From contig NZ_OZ241747.1 of NCBI RefSeq assembly GCF_965201005.1, positions 3,596,001-3,660,000 of the forward strand: DNA of 64,000 nucleotides, written 5' to 3'. Made by a program: the position numbers and the translations under genes. The notes beneath the pieces were generated by a model. The model was not told the DNA's origin. It searched no databases and saw only the letters and a list, made by a program, of their open reading frames with translations. This document shows positions 17,199 through 25,753 of this stretch, piece after piece (position 1 is the first letter of the stretch; each line of letters begins with the position of its first letter). Source of the DNA: Mucilaginibacter_A sp965201005. GTDB lineage: Bacteria; Bacteroidota; Bacteroidia; Sphingobacteriales; Sphingobacteriaceae.

Positions 17199-17266
17199 TA
17201 AAGTTAAGTGTACTGCGCGTTCGCCCTGGCGCGGAGATGGTTTAACTACAGTTTATTATTTACATT

Positions 17267-19651
17267 TTGAAAAAATTTCTATTGGCTTTTACAGCCTTGC
17301 TGCTGCCATTTTTGGCCGCGGCGCAGTTTTCCCTGTCGGGGAAAATTACGGATGCACTAACCGGCGAAACTTTGCCCGGCGCATCCGTCGTCATCGAAAA
17401 AACACCTATAAAAACAGCATCGAACGAGAACGGAAATTATCAGTTCCGGAATTTGAAAAACGGCAGTTATGATTTGACCGTCAGCTACATCGGTTACCAA
17501 CAAATACGGCAAACGGTCGGCATCAGCCAAAATCAAACCCAAAATTTTGCCCTTAAAAGAAGCACCATACAGGCAGATGAAGTTTTTGTGCGCGCCACCC
17601 GGACCAGCGCAAAATCCGGCTTCACCTACACCAACCTCAGCAAAAAAGAACTCGCCAAAAATAATTTAGGCCAGGATTTGCCTTATCTGCTCAACCAAAC
17701 GCCTTCCGTGGTAATTACTTCGGATGCTGGCGCAGGCGTAGGTTATACCGGCATCCGCATCCGTGGTTCTGATGCTACGCGCATCAATGTAACTTTAAAC
17801 GGTATTCCGCTTAATGATGCCGAAAGTCAGGGCAGTTATTTTATTGATCTGCCCGATCTGGCTTCTTCGGTAGATAACATCCAGATTCAGCGCGGCGTGG
17901 GCACTTCTACTAATGGTGCGGGTGCTTTTGGGGCGAGTTTGAATATCCAGACCACCACTCGGCAGGATTCTGCTTACGCGCAACTGGACAACTCGGCTGG
18001 TTCTTATGGCACGGTTAAAAACACGGTTGGTTTAGGTTCGGGTTTGGTTGCCAATCATTTTACGTTTGACGGAAGGTTATCGCGCGTTCATTCTGATGGT
18101 TACATTGACCGCGCTTCGTCTGACCTGAAATCCTACTTCCTTTCCGGTGCTTATTACGGCAAAAATACATTGATCAGATTAAACGTTTTCTCCGGGTCAG
18201 AAAAAACTTATCAGGCCTGGGATGGTGTTTCCGAAGAGAATATCATGGCCGGAAACCGTACTTACAATGATTTGGGTTTGATGCCAAACGGCGAGTTCTA
18301 CAAAAACCAAACAGATAATTACACCCAAAACCATTATCAATTATTGTTCAACCAAAAGCTTTCTGACAAATTATCGTTCAACGGTGCGTTGCATTATACG
18401 CAGGGCAGCGGTTATTACGAGGAATATAAAACTGCCCAGCCTTTTGCAAAATATAATTTAACACCGGTAATTACGGGCGTGGATACAACAGACTTGGTCA
18501 GAAGGCTTTGGCTCACCAATTACTTCTATGGCGTTACGTACAACCTGGATTATCAGGCCAGGAAAAACCTGAACTTTACGCTGGGCGGTGCTTACAACGA
18601 ATACCGCGGCCAGCATTATAACCGCATTGAGTGGACGCAGCAAAGCACCAACATTTCGCCGGATTACGAATATTCGCGCAACAATGCTTTTAAGACGGAT
18701 TTCAACATTTTCGGGAAAGTAAATTACCAGTTAGGCCGCTTAAATCTTTATGCTGATTTGCAGTACCGGCACATCTATTATTCGTTTTTGGGCTACGATC
18801 AAAACCTGAACAACGTGCAGCAATCCGCGCAGCTAAACTTTTTCAACCCAAAATTGGGCTTAAATTTTCAGCTCAACCCAACCAATAACCTGTATGCTTC
18901 TTTTGCGGTAGGAAATCATGAACCGAACCGTGATGATTACGTTGGCTCTACGGCATCCAGCCGCCCAAAAGCAGAAACTTTGTATGATTTTGAAGCCGGC
19001 TACCGCACGCAGCAAGGCGTTTTCAGTGGTGGCGTCAACGGTTTTTATATGTTGTATGATAATCAATTGGTTTTGACGGGAAGTTTGAACGATGTGGGCG
19101 CGGCCATCCGCAGCAACGTAAAAACCAGCTACCGCGCCGGTCTGGAGTTTGACGGGCGCGTACAGATCGCGCAGCCTTTGTACTGGTCGGTTGCGGCAGC
19201 TTTAAGTACCAATAAAGTGAAAAACTTCCGGCAGTATTTGTACAATTATGATAACGACCAAACCGTTTTAAATCAGCAATATAAAAAAACGGACATTGCG
19301 TATTCGCCGGATTTTGTGGGTTCGAGCGAGATTGGTTACCGCCCAATTAAAGGCGGCGAAATTGCCTTCATCAGCAAATATGTGAGCAAGCAATTTCTGG
19401 ACAATACTTCCAGCGATGACCGTAAACTAAACGCTTTTTTTGTGAACAACCTGCGTTTTCGTTATACTTTCAACCTAAAAGCGGTTAAAAATATTACGGC
19501 AACTTTTTTAATCAACAATATTTTCAGCGAAAAATACGAGCCAAATGGTGCCGTTTACCCGGATATCGAAGGCGGAAAAGTTGTGAATTACAATTATTAT
19601 TATCCGCAGGCACCGCGCAATTTTCTGGCTGGTTTAAGTGTCAGGTTTTAG
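17267..19651 (+). CDS. TonB-dependent outer-membrane receptor, thiamine type
   Basis: 794 residues. A signal peptide (KKFLLAFTALLLPFLAAAQ) is followed by a carboxypeptidase-regulatory-like domain (about 22-100, GKITDALTGETLPGASVVI), a plug (about 110-230, with GYTGIRIRGSDATRINVTLNGIPL), and a 22-strand barrel to the C-terminal F. The start is TTG, because no in-frame ATG fits the signal peptide. A TPP riboswitch upstream and a PnuT-like transporter 27 bp downstream indicate uptake of thiamine or a precursor. Copies of the iterated words lie inside at 17409, 17554 and 18894. Confidence 0.92.
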   Translation: MKKFLLAFTALLLPFLAAAQFSLSGKITDALTGETLPGASVVIEKTPIKTASNENGNYQFRNLKNGSYDLTVSYIGYQQIRQTVGISQNQTQNFALKRSTIQADEVFVRATRTSAKSGFTYTNLSKKELAKNNLGQDLPYLLNQTPSVVITSDAGAGVGYTGIRIRGSDATRINVTLNGIPLNDAESQGSYFIDLPDLASSVDNIQIQRGVGTSTNGAGAFGASLNIQTTTRQDSAYAQLDNSAGSYGTVKNTVGLGSGLVANHFTFDGRLSRVHSDGYIDRASSDLKSYFLSGAYYGKNTLIRLNVFSGSEKTYQAWDGVSEENIMAGNRTYNDLGLMPNGEFYKNQTDNYTQNHYQLLFNQKLSDKLSFNGALHYTQGSGYYEEYKTAQPFAKYNLTPVITGVDTTDLVRRLWLTNYFYGVTYNLDYQARKNLNFTLGGAYNEYRGQHYNRIEWTQQSTNISPDYEYSRNNAFKTDFNIFGKVNYQLGRLNLYADLQYRHIYYSFLGYDQNLNNVQQSAQLNFFNPKLGLNFQLNPTNNLYASFAVGNHEPNRDDYVGSTASSRPKAETLYDFEAGYRTQQGVFSGGVNGFYMLYDNQLVLTGSLNDVGAAIRSNVKTSYRAGLEFDGRVQIAQPLYWSVAAALSTNKVKNFRQYLYNYDNDQTVLNQQYKKTDIAYSPDFVGSSEIGYRPIKGGEIAFISKYVSKQFLDNTSSDDRKLNAFFVNNLRFRYTFNLKAVKNITATFLINNIFSEKYEPNGAVYPDIEGGKVVNYNYYYPQAPRNFLAGLSVRF

Positions 19652-19656
19652 GTAGA

Positions 19657-19668
19657 TAAAAACAGCAT
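19657..19668 (-). repeat. CTG-type iterated word between receptor and transporter genes
   Basis: Exact TAAAAACAGCAT preceded by GGTTTTAGGTAGA, directly after the receptor stop codon and 10 bp before the next start. Confidence 0.8.
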
Positions 19669-19678
19669 CCGCAGAAAT

Positions 19679-20314
19679 ATGAACCTACATTACTGGTTGC
19701 AACTGCTTGCAGAACAGTTAAAAGAAACCGGCTGGCTGCAATGGCTGGCCGTGTTTTTTGGCGTGGCCGAAGTTTTATTGGCAAAAAGAAACAATGTTTT
19801 GCTGTACCCGGCGGGCTTGATCGGCACGCTGCTTTCCATCGTTTTGCTGCTGGAAGCAAAATTATATGCCGAAACTTTGCTCAACTTATATTATATTGTA
19901 ATGAGCATTTACGGCTGGTGGTTTTGGCTGAAAAAACGTGATGAGCCGCCCGTCCCGATCTCCTACACCACCAAAAACGAATGGCTGGTTTGCCTGCTGA
20001 TTACCGCTGGCGGCTGGGCGATACTGTTTTTAGCCATTAAAAATTATACCGATTCCAACGTGCCTGGTTGGGATGCCTGGGTTTCATCAACCGCCTGGGC
20101 AGGCACCTGGCTGCTGGCACGCCGGAAGATCGAAAACTGGTTGGTCCTCAACCTCAGTAATCTGTTTGCCATGCCGCTGCTGTTTTACAAAAACCTGCCG
20201 CTGTTTGCTTTACTTACTATTTTTCTGTTTGTGGTGGCTATTTTTGGTTATTTTGATTGGAAAAAGATTTACCGGCACGCTCTTCGCACCTCACGCCCCG
20301 AACCAAATTTCTAA
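19679..20314 (+). CDS. pnuT: PnuC/PnuT-family vitamin transporter
   Basis: 211 residues with about seven membrane helices in the PnuC pattern: WLAVFFGVAEVLLAKRNNVLLYPAGLIGT, then LLNLYYIVMSIYGWWFWLKK with its tryptophan-rich motif, and WLLARRKIENWLVLNLSNL. PnuC members carry nicotinamide riboside; members under TPP riboswitches in Bacteroidota (PnuT) are predicted thiamine carriers. Context here, riboswitch and TonB receptor directly upstream, supports PnuT. Confidence 0.85.
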   Translation: MNLHYWLQLLAEQLKETGWLQWLAVFFGVAEVLLAKRNNVLLYPAGLIGTLLSIVLLLEAKLYAETLLNLYYIVMSIYGWWFWLKKRDEPPVPISYTTKNEWLVCLLITAGGWAILFLAIKNYTDSNVPGWDAWVSSTAWAGTWLLARRKIENWLVLNLSNLFAMPLLFYKNLPLFALLTIFLFVVAIFGYFDWKKIYRHALRTSRPEPNF

Positions 20315-20315
20315 C

Positions 20316-21419
20316 ATGCAAGTTTCTCATCCTTCCCAATTACTTCAACCCGAATGGGCCGAAATTATCCGATCGGAAGCGACAGTAGCCGAACGGACAG
20401 GCTTGCTTCAGCCCAAACAATTGCAACTGATTTACCAGCAGCAATGGTTTAAGTTATTGGTGCCCGAAGTTTATTCCGGCTACCAGAAATCCTTGCCGGA
20501 AATGGTGCAGTTAGAAGAAAGCCTGGCTTGGGCTGATGGCAGTTTCGGCTGGGTGGTTACCTTGTGCAGCGGCGCGGGCTGGTTTGCCGGTTTTATGCCG
20601 GTAAAAGAAGCATCGGCTATTTTTGAAAATCCAAAAGTTTGCCTGGCAGGAAGCGGCGCATCCAACGGAACGGCTACAATTTCGGGCAATGGTTTTGTGC
20701 TGAACGGAAGCTGGAAATATGCCAGCGGCGCACAACATGCCACGCATTTCACCGCAAATTGTGTGGTAAAAGAAGCACAGGAAACGGTTTTAGGCGAAGA
20801 TGGAAACCCGCGAATCCTATCGTTCATTATCGATAAAAAAGATGTAAAACTCATAACCGCCTGGAAATATACGGGCATGATGGGCACCGGAAGCGACGCT
20901 TTCGAGATCAACAATTTGAAGGTTTCTGCTGACCGGAGTTTCAGGATCAACCCGGATTTTGCTTTAGTTGACCAACCTTTATACCGCTATCCGTTTTTGC
21001 AATTGGCAGAAGCTACTTTGGCGGCCAACTTATCTGGAATGGCTATTCATTTTATGAATTTGGCAGAAGTTATTTTTCAGGAGAAACTGGGTTTAAATAA
21101 GCTTTCCATCAACCAAAAAACAGTTTTGAGAAACACGTTCCGCCGCCTGGAAACAGAGTTTGGCCAACTCCGGGAAGCATTTTATTTCGCCCTAAACAAA
21201 TCCTGGTCCACGCCAAACAACGAAAAAAGTACGCTAAAAGAAGCATTGCAGGAAGTGAGCAAAACCAGCCGGTTGCTTGCCAAAAAAGCCCGAGAAACTG
21301 TTGATCAATTGTATCCTTTTTGCGGGCTGCAGGCAGCCAGTCCGGATACGGAAATCAACCGCGTTTGGCGCGATTTCCATACGGCCGGGCAGCATAGTTT
21401 GCTCACATTTTTGGAGTGA
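20316..21419 (+). CDS. Acyl-CoA dehydrogenase-like flavoprotein
   Basis: 367 residues. The layout is that of the acyl-CoA dehydrogenase superfamily: N-terminal helices, a middle beta domain (SWKYASGAQHATHFTANCVV, then GMMGTGSDAFEINNLKV), and a C-terminal helical domain ending HTAGQHSLLTFLE. The last part resembles the HpaB/DszC side of the family, so an FAD- or FMN-dependent oxidation or hydroxylation is possible. It begins 1 bp after the pnuT stop, so it is in the thiamine operon although a thiamine role is unknown. Exact iterated words occur at 20602 and 21235, both encoding K-E-A. Confidence 0.85.
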   Translation: MQVSHPSQLLQPEWAEIIRSEATVAERTGLLQPKQLQLIYQQQWFKLLVPEVYSGYQKSLPEMVQLEESLAWADGSFGWVVTLCSGAGWFAGFMPVKEASAIFENPKVCLAGSGASNGTATISGNGFVLNGSWKYASGAQHATHFTANCVVKEAQETVLGEDGNPRILSFIIDKKDVKLITAWKYTGMMGTGSDAFEINNLKVSADRSFRINPDFALVDQPLYRYPFLQLAEATLAANLSGMAIHFMNLAEVIFQEKLGLNKLSINQKTVLRNTFRRLETEFGQLREAFYFALNKSWSTPNNEKSTLKEALQEVSKTSRLLAKKARETVDQLYPFCGLQAASPDTEINRVWRDFHTAGQHSLLTFLE

Positions 21420-21528
21420 GGAAAGGGCAAAGCTGGAAAGGTTAAGGATTAAAAGGAATATGCAATAATCTTAAACGCTTTTTGCCATTTCTACCTTTGC
21501 CCTTTTTACCTTTGCCCTTTAACCTTAA
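21420..21528. repeat. AAAGGTTAAGG/CCTTTGCCC inverted 5' repeat
   Basis: The left half is purine-rich (AAAGGGCAAAGCTGGAAAGG), and the right half is its near-complement (ACCTTTGCCCTTTTTACC and CCTTTGCCCTTTAACC). The stretch can fold into a long imperfect hairpin that ends at the start codon at 21531. Confidence 0.6.
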
Positions 21529-21530
21529 AA

Positions 21531-22097
21531 ATGTCGTCCCACCACATCGTCCGCGAAAAACAAGAACCTGCACTGCTAATTTTGGATTTAACTGATTTTG
21601 AGGAAGAACATTTAGGCCAGCTTTTAGAATGGAGCCCGACCGTTTTAGTGAATGACGGATCGGCAGAAAAAATGCAAAGTTTGGGGATTAAGTTTGATGT
21701 GCTGCTGACGGTAACCGAGAACAGGTTTTTGCAGGAACATCTCCGCGTTGTACCAATCCTGGAAAACGCTTTAAAAACCGGTTTGCAGTTTTTGGTTGAT
21801 GAAAAATATCCGGCCGTCAATATTATTACCGGTAAAAGAAGCATGGCCGATTTTTTGGTTTTTGCCGACCGGATCACGCTGGTTATTTTCAGCCAAAACC
21901 AAAAAATTTACCCAATAAGCAGTGGTTTCAACAAGTGGAAAACTACCGGGGAACGGATCGAAATCATTCATCCGCCAAAAGATTTAAGCTTTGAGGGTTT
22001 GGATCAGATCAGCCATAATCAATATCAAACCAAAGCCGACGGGTTTTTTACGCTGAAGTTTGCACAGCCGCTTTTGTTTATTGCAGAAGAGGTTTAA
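21531..22097 (+). CDS. Thiamine pyrophosphokinase-like protein
   Basis: 188 residues. Elements such as PTVLVNDGSAEKMQSLGIKFDVLLT and YPAVNIITGKRSMADFL resemble the pyrophosphokinase fold, and the C-terminal beta-rich part (RITLVIFSQNQKIYPISSGFNKW) would be the B1-binding half. It follows the TPP-controlled operon on the same strand, so conversion of imported thiamine to TPP makes sense. Sequence similarity to the canonical enzyme is moderate. The 112-bp repeat-rich gap means it may be expressed separately. An exact iterated word at 21833 encodes G-K-R-S-M. Confidence 0.6.
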   Translation: MSSHHIVREKQEPALLILDLTDFEEEHLGQLLEWSPTVLVNDGSAEKMQSLGIKFDVLLTVTENRFLQEHLRVVPILENALKTGLQFLVDEKYPAVNIITGKRSMADFLVFADRITLVIFSQNQKIYPISSGFNKWKTTGERIEIIHPPKDLSFEGLDQISHNQYQTKADGFFTLKFAQPLLFIAEEV

Positions 22098-22903
22098 AAC
22101 GCGGCCGGATCATCCAAGCATTTCATTAAATCAGGATATTGAAACCGGTAATCAAAATCAGCAATGATTTTTTGCGGACTGACGATTTTCCAATCCGTTT
22201 TCTCGTCTAAAAATTCCGGTGCGGCCAAACCCATTTTTAAAATGGCTTTACTGTAAAATTCTTTTTTGGTTGGGTGCGATGGCGCAACGGCATTATAAAC
22301 GCCGGTTTCAGGCTGATTCAAAATGGCTTCGATCAAGCCTAAACAGTCCTGCAAATGGATTAAGTTGACCGGTACCAAACCGTTCGGGATGCTGTTTTTA
22401 TCCTTGAAAAACCTGCCCGGGTTTCTGTCCGGGCCAAACAGACCGCCAAAACGAACCACCGTTGTTTGCAAATTTTTAGTCGATAAAAACAGCATTTCTG
22501 CCTGTGCCAGTTCTGATGGAACGGTGGGCCCGGTCTCGGTAACTTCCCGGCAAACATCGCCGTAAACAGATGTAGAACTGATAAAAACCACTTTGCGCAC
22601 TTTAGTATTTTCAATGGCCAACAGCAAATGCCGCATTTTTTCCAGATACCCGCTCTGTCCGCTTTTGCGCGATGGCGGCACGTTGATAAACAACACATCA
22701 CTTTCAAAAAAAGCATCCGGAAAAGTAGTTTCAGCATCAGCCAGTATTAAAAATGCGTCAATTCCGGCGTTTTGCAGCAACATAATTTTTTGCAAAGTTG
22801 TGGTAGAACCTTTTACCTGCCAGCCATTTTTAAGCAGACTTTTGGCCAGCGGGAAACCGAGCCAGCCACAGCCTAAAATGCTTATTTTTTTATCCATGTT
22901 CAT
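22094..22903 (-). CDS. NAD(P)-dependent epimerase/dehydratase (YeeZ-like)
   Basis: 269 residues. A Rossmann start (KISILGCGWLGFPLAKSLL) is followed by VVFISSTSVYGD, the SDR serine-tyrosine region, and TTVVRFGGLFGP. The protein belongs to the extended short-chain dehydrogenases; substrate unknown. ATG codons at 22903 and 22897 are both possible starts. The stop overlaps the convergent gene end at 22097 by 4 bp. Two CTG-type iterated words in inverted orientation lie inside (22389 and 22484). Confidence 0.88.
   Translation of the reverse strand: MNMDKKISILGCGWLGFPLAKSLLKNGWQVKGSTTTLQKIMLLQNAGIDAFLILADAETTFPDAFFESDVLFINVPPSRKSGQSGYLEKMRHLLLAIENTKVRKVVFISSTSVYGDVCREVTETGPTVPSELAQAEMLFLSTKNLQTTVVRFGGLFGPDRNPGRFFKDKNSIPNGLVPVNLIHLQDCLGLIEAILNQPETGVYNAVAPSHPTKKEFYSKAILKMGLAAPEFLDEKTDWKIVSPQKIIADFDYRFQYPDLMKCLDDPAAF
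22389..22495. repeat. Inverted CTG-type word pair inside the epimerase gene
   Basis: ATGCTGTTTTTATCC (22389-22403) and AATTTTTAGTCGATAAAAACAGCAT split into arm and core (core at 22484-22495). The outer distance is 107 bp, in the range of the intergenic pairs, yet the whole unit is translated as part of the enzyme. Confidence 0.7.
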
Positions 22904-22908
22904 GGCTT

Positions 22909-22916
22909 CAAATATA
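22909..22916 (-). promoter_or_regulatory. -7 box of the epimerase gene
   Basis: TATATTTG on the minus strand fits TAnnTTTG. It lies 6-12 bp from the two possible start codons, which would give a very short or leaderless transcript and favours the downstream ATG at 22897. Confidence 0.45.
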
Positions 22917-22974
22917 AATCAAAACTAAATTGGCATCAGCTTTGTAACTTGCATCACAAATACTTAAATAGATC

Positions 22975-23652
22975 ATGAAAAAATCATCCCCCAAATTAGC
23001 CCTCACTTGTATCGCTTTAGCCCTTACAGCTACGTTCAACACGGGTTGCAGTTCGTTTACCAAAACCCAAAAAGGCACAGCAATTGGTGCCGGTGCAGGT
23101 GGTACAATTGGTGCTTTGATAGGCCGAAGGGCCGGTAATACCGCAATTGGTGCTTTAATTGGCGGTGCTGTTGGCGGTACTGCCGGTGCGTTCATCGGCC
23201 GGAAAATGGACCGTCAGGCAGCAGAGATCAAACAAACCGTTCCGGGTGCAGATGTGGTTAGGGAAGGCGAAGGCTTGATTGTAAAATTTGATTCGGGCAT
23301 TTTGTTCGACGTTAATAAAACTGCTTTAAAACCGGTTGCAACCACTAATCTGCAAAATCTGGCCACTTCCATGCAAAATAACCCGGACACCAATATCATG
23401 ATTATAGGTTATACAGACAATACCGGCTCTGCAACTTACAACCAGGATTTATCCGTTCGCCGTGCCAATGCCGTAAAATATGCCATCACTTCCAACGGTG
23501 TTTCCGGCACGCGTTTAACAACCGAAGGAAAGGGCGAAGGCGACCCGATTGCCGATAACACAACCGAAGCAGGCCGGGCGCAAAACCGCCGCGTGGAAAT
23601 TGTAATTGTGGCAAACGATAAAATGAAAGCCGACGCTAAAACGGCACAGTAA
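22975..23652 (+). CDS. OmpA-family lipoprotein with glycine zipper
   Basis: 225 residues. Lipobox near Cys24 (FNTGC), then a glycine-zipper segment (GAGAGGTIGALIGRRAGNTAIGALIGGAVGG, about 40-75, cut here by name only), and a C-terminal OmpA domain (about 95-215) with the peptidoglycan-binding pattern NIMIIGYTDNTGS and LSVRRANAVKYAI...AGRAQNRRVEI. It anchors the outer membrane to peptidoglycan. A hairpin made from two iterated words ends the gene. Confidence 0.9.
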   Translation: MKKSSPKLALTCIALALTATFNTGCSSFTKTQKGTAIGAGAGGTIGALIGRRAGNTAIGALIGGAVGGTAGAFIGRKMDRQAAEIKQTVPGADVVREGEGLIVKFDSGILFDVNKTALKPVATTNLQNLATSMQNNPDTNIMIIGYTDNTGSATYNQDLSVRRANAVKYAITSNGVSGTRLTTEGKGEGDPIADNTTEAGRAQNRRVEIVIVANDKMKADAKTAQ

Positions 23653-23668
23653 ACAAAATTTATACCGA

Positions 23669-23709
23669 TAAAAGAAGCATCTTAATTAAAAACTGAGATG
23701 CTTCTTTAT
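23669..23709 (+). terminator. Terminator hairpin built from two iterated words
   Basis: AAAGAAGCATCT (23671-23682) pairs perfectly with AGATGCTTCTTT (23696-23707) and is followed by ATTTT. The first arm lies in a full-length copy (TATACCGATAAAAGAAGCAT). It ends the OmpA-like transcript. Confidence 0.8.
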
Positions 23710-23756
23710 TTTAAAAACAGCTACCAGTATGCAATTATTTGCGTTATTTTGTAGCG

Positions 23757-24125
23757 ATGTTAAAAAAACCAGGAATCATTTTAGTTACGTTGCTTTACCT
23801 TGTTACGGCAACGGGCTTTGTGATGAACCTGCATTTTTGTGGTAAAAACATTGCCTCCGTTGGCCTGAACAAAACGGCAGAAGAGTGCGGCATGAGCAGT
23901 AAATGCTGCAAAAACACCCACCTGGAAGTTAAAGTAAAAGATGCGCACCAAACGGCACATACTGTTTTTAGCAGCATAAATTTGGCGTTGCCGGTTGCTG
24001 TTGTCCGGTTTCATTTTTTGGATGAAGGATCAACTATCAATCACTTAACCTTATTTTCTGCTGAACGTGGGCCTCCGCTTAACGGCCAAGTTATTTTTCT
24101 TAAAAATCAAAATTTCCGGATCTGA
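23757..24125 (+). CDS. HYC_CC_PP-type small cysteine protein
   Basis: 122 residues with an N-terminal membrane helix (about 6-24). The set HFC (26-28), a CC pair (50-51) with nearby cysteine and histidines (C44, H55, H64), and a late RGPP (104-107) matches the Bacteroidota family named HYC_CC_PP. The cysteines and histidines suggest metal binding. It is followed by an HMA-domain protein and an outer-membrane-like protein, which supports a copper or heavy-metal role by context. Confidence 0.75.
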   Translation: MLKKPGIILVTLLYLVTATGFVMNLHFCGKNIASVGLNKTAEECGMSSKCCKNTHLEVKVKDAHQTAHTVFSSINLALPVAVVRFHFLDEGSTINHLTLFSAERGPPLNGQVIFLKNQNFRI

Positions 24126-24207
24126 TCAAGTTGTGATCAAAGCAAAATTTAAACAGTTTTTTCCAGCTGTTGATACTTTTTTTACAACACATTTTTAATC
24201 AATCCCG

Positions 24208-24726
24208 ATGAAATCCTTTAAAATATTATTAGCTGTTTTAGCTATTTCCATTACTTCTGTACAAGCACAATTTGTTAAAGCCGATTTACAGGTAAGCGGT
24301 TTAACCTGTTCCATGTGTTCTAAAGCAACCGAAAAATCTTTGCGCACTTTAACTTTTATTAGCGATATCAAGCCTGATTTAAACCGTAATTTATTTGTGC
24401 TCACCTTTAAAAAAGATGCGGATGTAAACTTGGATGCCATCAGCAAAAAAGTGCTGGACGCCGGTTTTTCGGTAAATAAACTAACGGCTTCTTTTAACTT
24501 TGACAATTTAAAAATCGACAACAATTTCCATTTTAATTATGCCGGTAACACGTATCACTTTTTAAATGTAAAAGCCGAAACGTTGAACGGCGTTACGCCT
24601 GTTACGGTAATTGATAAAAATTTCATTCCAGCTTCTGCTTATAAAAAATATGCCGCACAAACCACTTTTCCTTGTTATAAAAGTGGCATGATGGGCGGCC
24701 AGAAAGTTTATCATTTAACGATTTAA
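24208..24726 (+). CDS. Exported heavy-metal-associated (HMA) domain protein
   Basis: 172 residues. A signal peptide (to about residue 20) is followed by an HMA domain (about 22-95) with the metal site GLTCSMC (Cys34 and Cys37). The domain binds Cu(I) or a similar soft metal. The C-terminal 75 residues are not recognised. It sits between the HYC_CC_PP gene and an outer-membrane-like protein. Confidence 0.85.
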   Translation: MKSFKILLAVLAISITSVQAQFVKADLQVSGLTCSMCSKATEKSLRTLTFISDIKPDLNRNLFVLTFKKDADVNLDAISKKVLDAGFSVNKLTASFNFDNLKIDNNFHFNYAGNTYHFLNVKAETLNGVTPVTVIDKNFIPASAYKKYAAQTTFPCYKSGMMGGQKVYHLTI

Positions 24727-24739
24727 GTCAAAATTTAAC

Positions 24740-25540
24740 ATGAAAATATTTTGGCTGAGTTGGTGCTTTTTGGCATCAACCTTAACTGCTTTTGCCCAGG
24801 AATTATATGTACAATCCGAACCTGCCAGCAATATGGCGCGGCATTCTTTAGGTTTACGGTTAGAAAATCAGGGTTATTTTAACCCTGATTTTCGTAACCG
24901 AAGTACGGTAGAAATCATGTATGGCGCAAGCAAAAACTGGATGATCCACGCTTCGGGTTATGTATCAGATTTTTACCTGCAAAAACAGCATTTGGAAGGT
25001 TTTAGTGCTTACGCTAAATACCGATTTTTTTCGGTTGATTCGGTGCAAAAGCATTTTCGTGGCGCAGCTTTTATCAAGGCATCAAGTATAAATAATCCGA
25101 TTTTGAATCAGGAAATTGCTTTGGAAGGTGATAATTCCGGCTTGCAAAGCGGACTGGTTTTTACGCAATTGCTGCATAAACTGGCACTTTCGGGTTCCAT
25201 CAGTTATTTGCGCGGATTTAACAATCAGAACAACCAAATCCCGGTTGGTTTTGCAAAAGATGCGGTTGCTTATACGCTTTCTTCCGGTTATCTACTTTTT
25301 CCGAAGAATTATACTAATTACAATCAAACCAACGTAAACTTTTACCTGGAATTATTAGGTAAAACCAATCCAAGTTACAAGCAAAGTTATCTGGATGCTG
25401 CGCCTGCCGTTCAGTTTATTTTCAACAGTGTTTTCCGGGTTGATTTTTCTTATCGGACACCTTTATATAACAGCATGACGCGTAATTCGCAGAATATGTA
25501 TTTGGTTAGGTTAGAGTATAATTTTTTTAATTTGTTTTGA
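24740..25540 (+). CDS. Putative outer-membrane protein of the metal cluster
   Basis: 266 residues with a signal peptide (to AFAQ, about residue 19) and alternating beta-strand pattern ending in NMYLVRLEYNFFNLF, a C-terminal aromatic typical of barrels. No specific family. It begins 13 bp after the HMA gene, so it is probably part of the same transcript. A CTG-type word with one mismatch lies at 24980-24991. Confidence 0.7.
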   Translation: MKIFWLSWCFLASTLTAFAQELYVQSEPASNMARHSLGLRLENQGYFNPDFRNRSTVEIMYGASKNWMIHASGYVSDFYLQKQHLEGFSAYAKYRFFSVDSVQKHFRGAAFIKASSINNPILNQEIALEGDNSGLQSGLVFTQLLHKLALSGSISYLRGFNNQNNQIPVGFAKDAVAYTLSSGYLLFPKNYTNYNQTNVNFYLELLGKTNPSYKQSYLDAAPAVQFIFNSVFRVDFSYRTPLYNSMTRNSQNMYLVRLEYNFFNLF

Positions 25541-25610
25541 GGATTTTGTTTAAGTCAAACTATAATAGTTTACTTAAAAGCCAGTTCAAAATTTGTTCAA
25601 TTTAATTTCT

Positions 25611-25705
25611 ATGCTTCTTTTACCACCTAAAATTTGGTGGTTGCTACCGCTTTTTCGCATCGGAACAAATTGCAAAAACCAAATTTACCGGCATAAAAGA
25701 AGCAT
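25611..25705. repeat. Inverted pair of iterated words, 95 bp
   Basis: ATGCTTCTTTTA (25611-25622) and TAAAAGAAGCAT (25694-25705). The arms continue inward as TAAAATTTGGTGGTTGC and its near-complement GCAAAAACCAAATTTA, giving about 34 bp of imperfect inverted repeat. It lies between convergent genes. Confidence 0.85.
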
Positions 25706-25753
25706 TTGTTTTTTAAACGAAACTTAAACAAAGCTGATCAATCCAACCTTTGA

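Noticed and set aside
17134..17472. A 112-codon open frame across the end of the TPP riboswitch and the start of the TonB receptor gene
   Set aside because: It overlaps conserved riboswitch blocks and the receptor signal peptide in another frame and has no domain; it is a shadow.
20073..20315. An 81-codon upstream extension of the acyl-CoA dehydrogenase gene
   Set aside because: It lies wholly within pnuT in another frame, and the family-like sequence begins only at the ATG at 20316.
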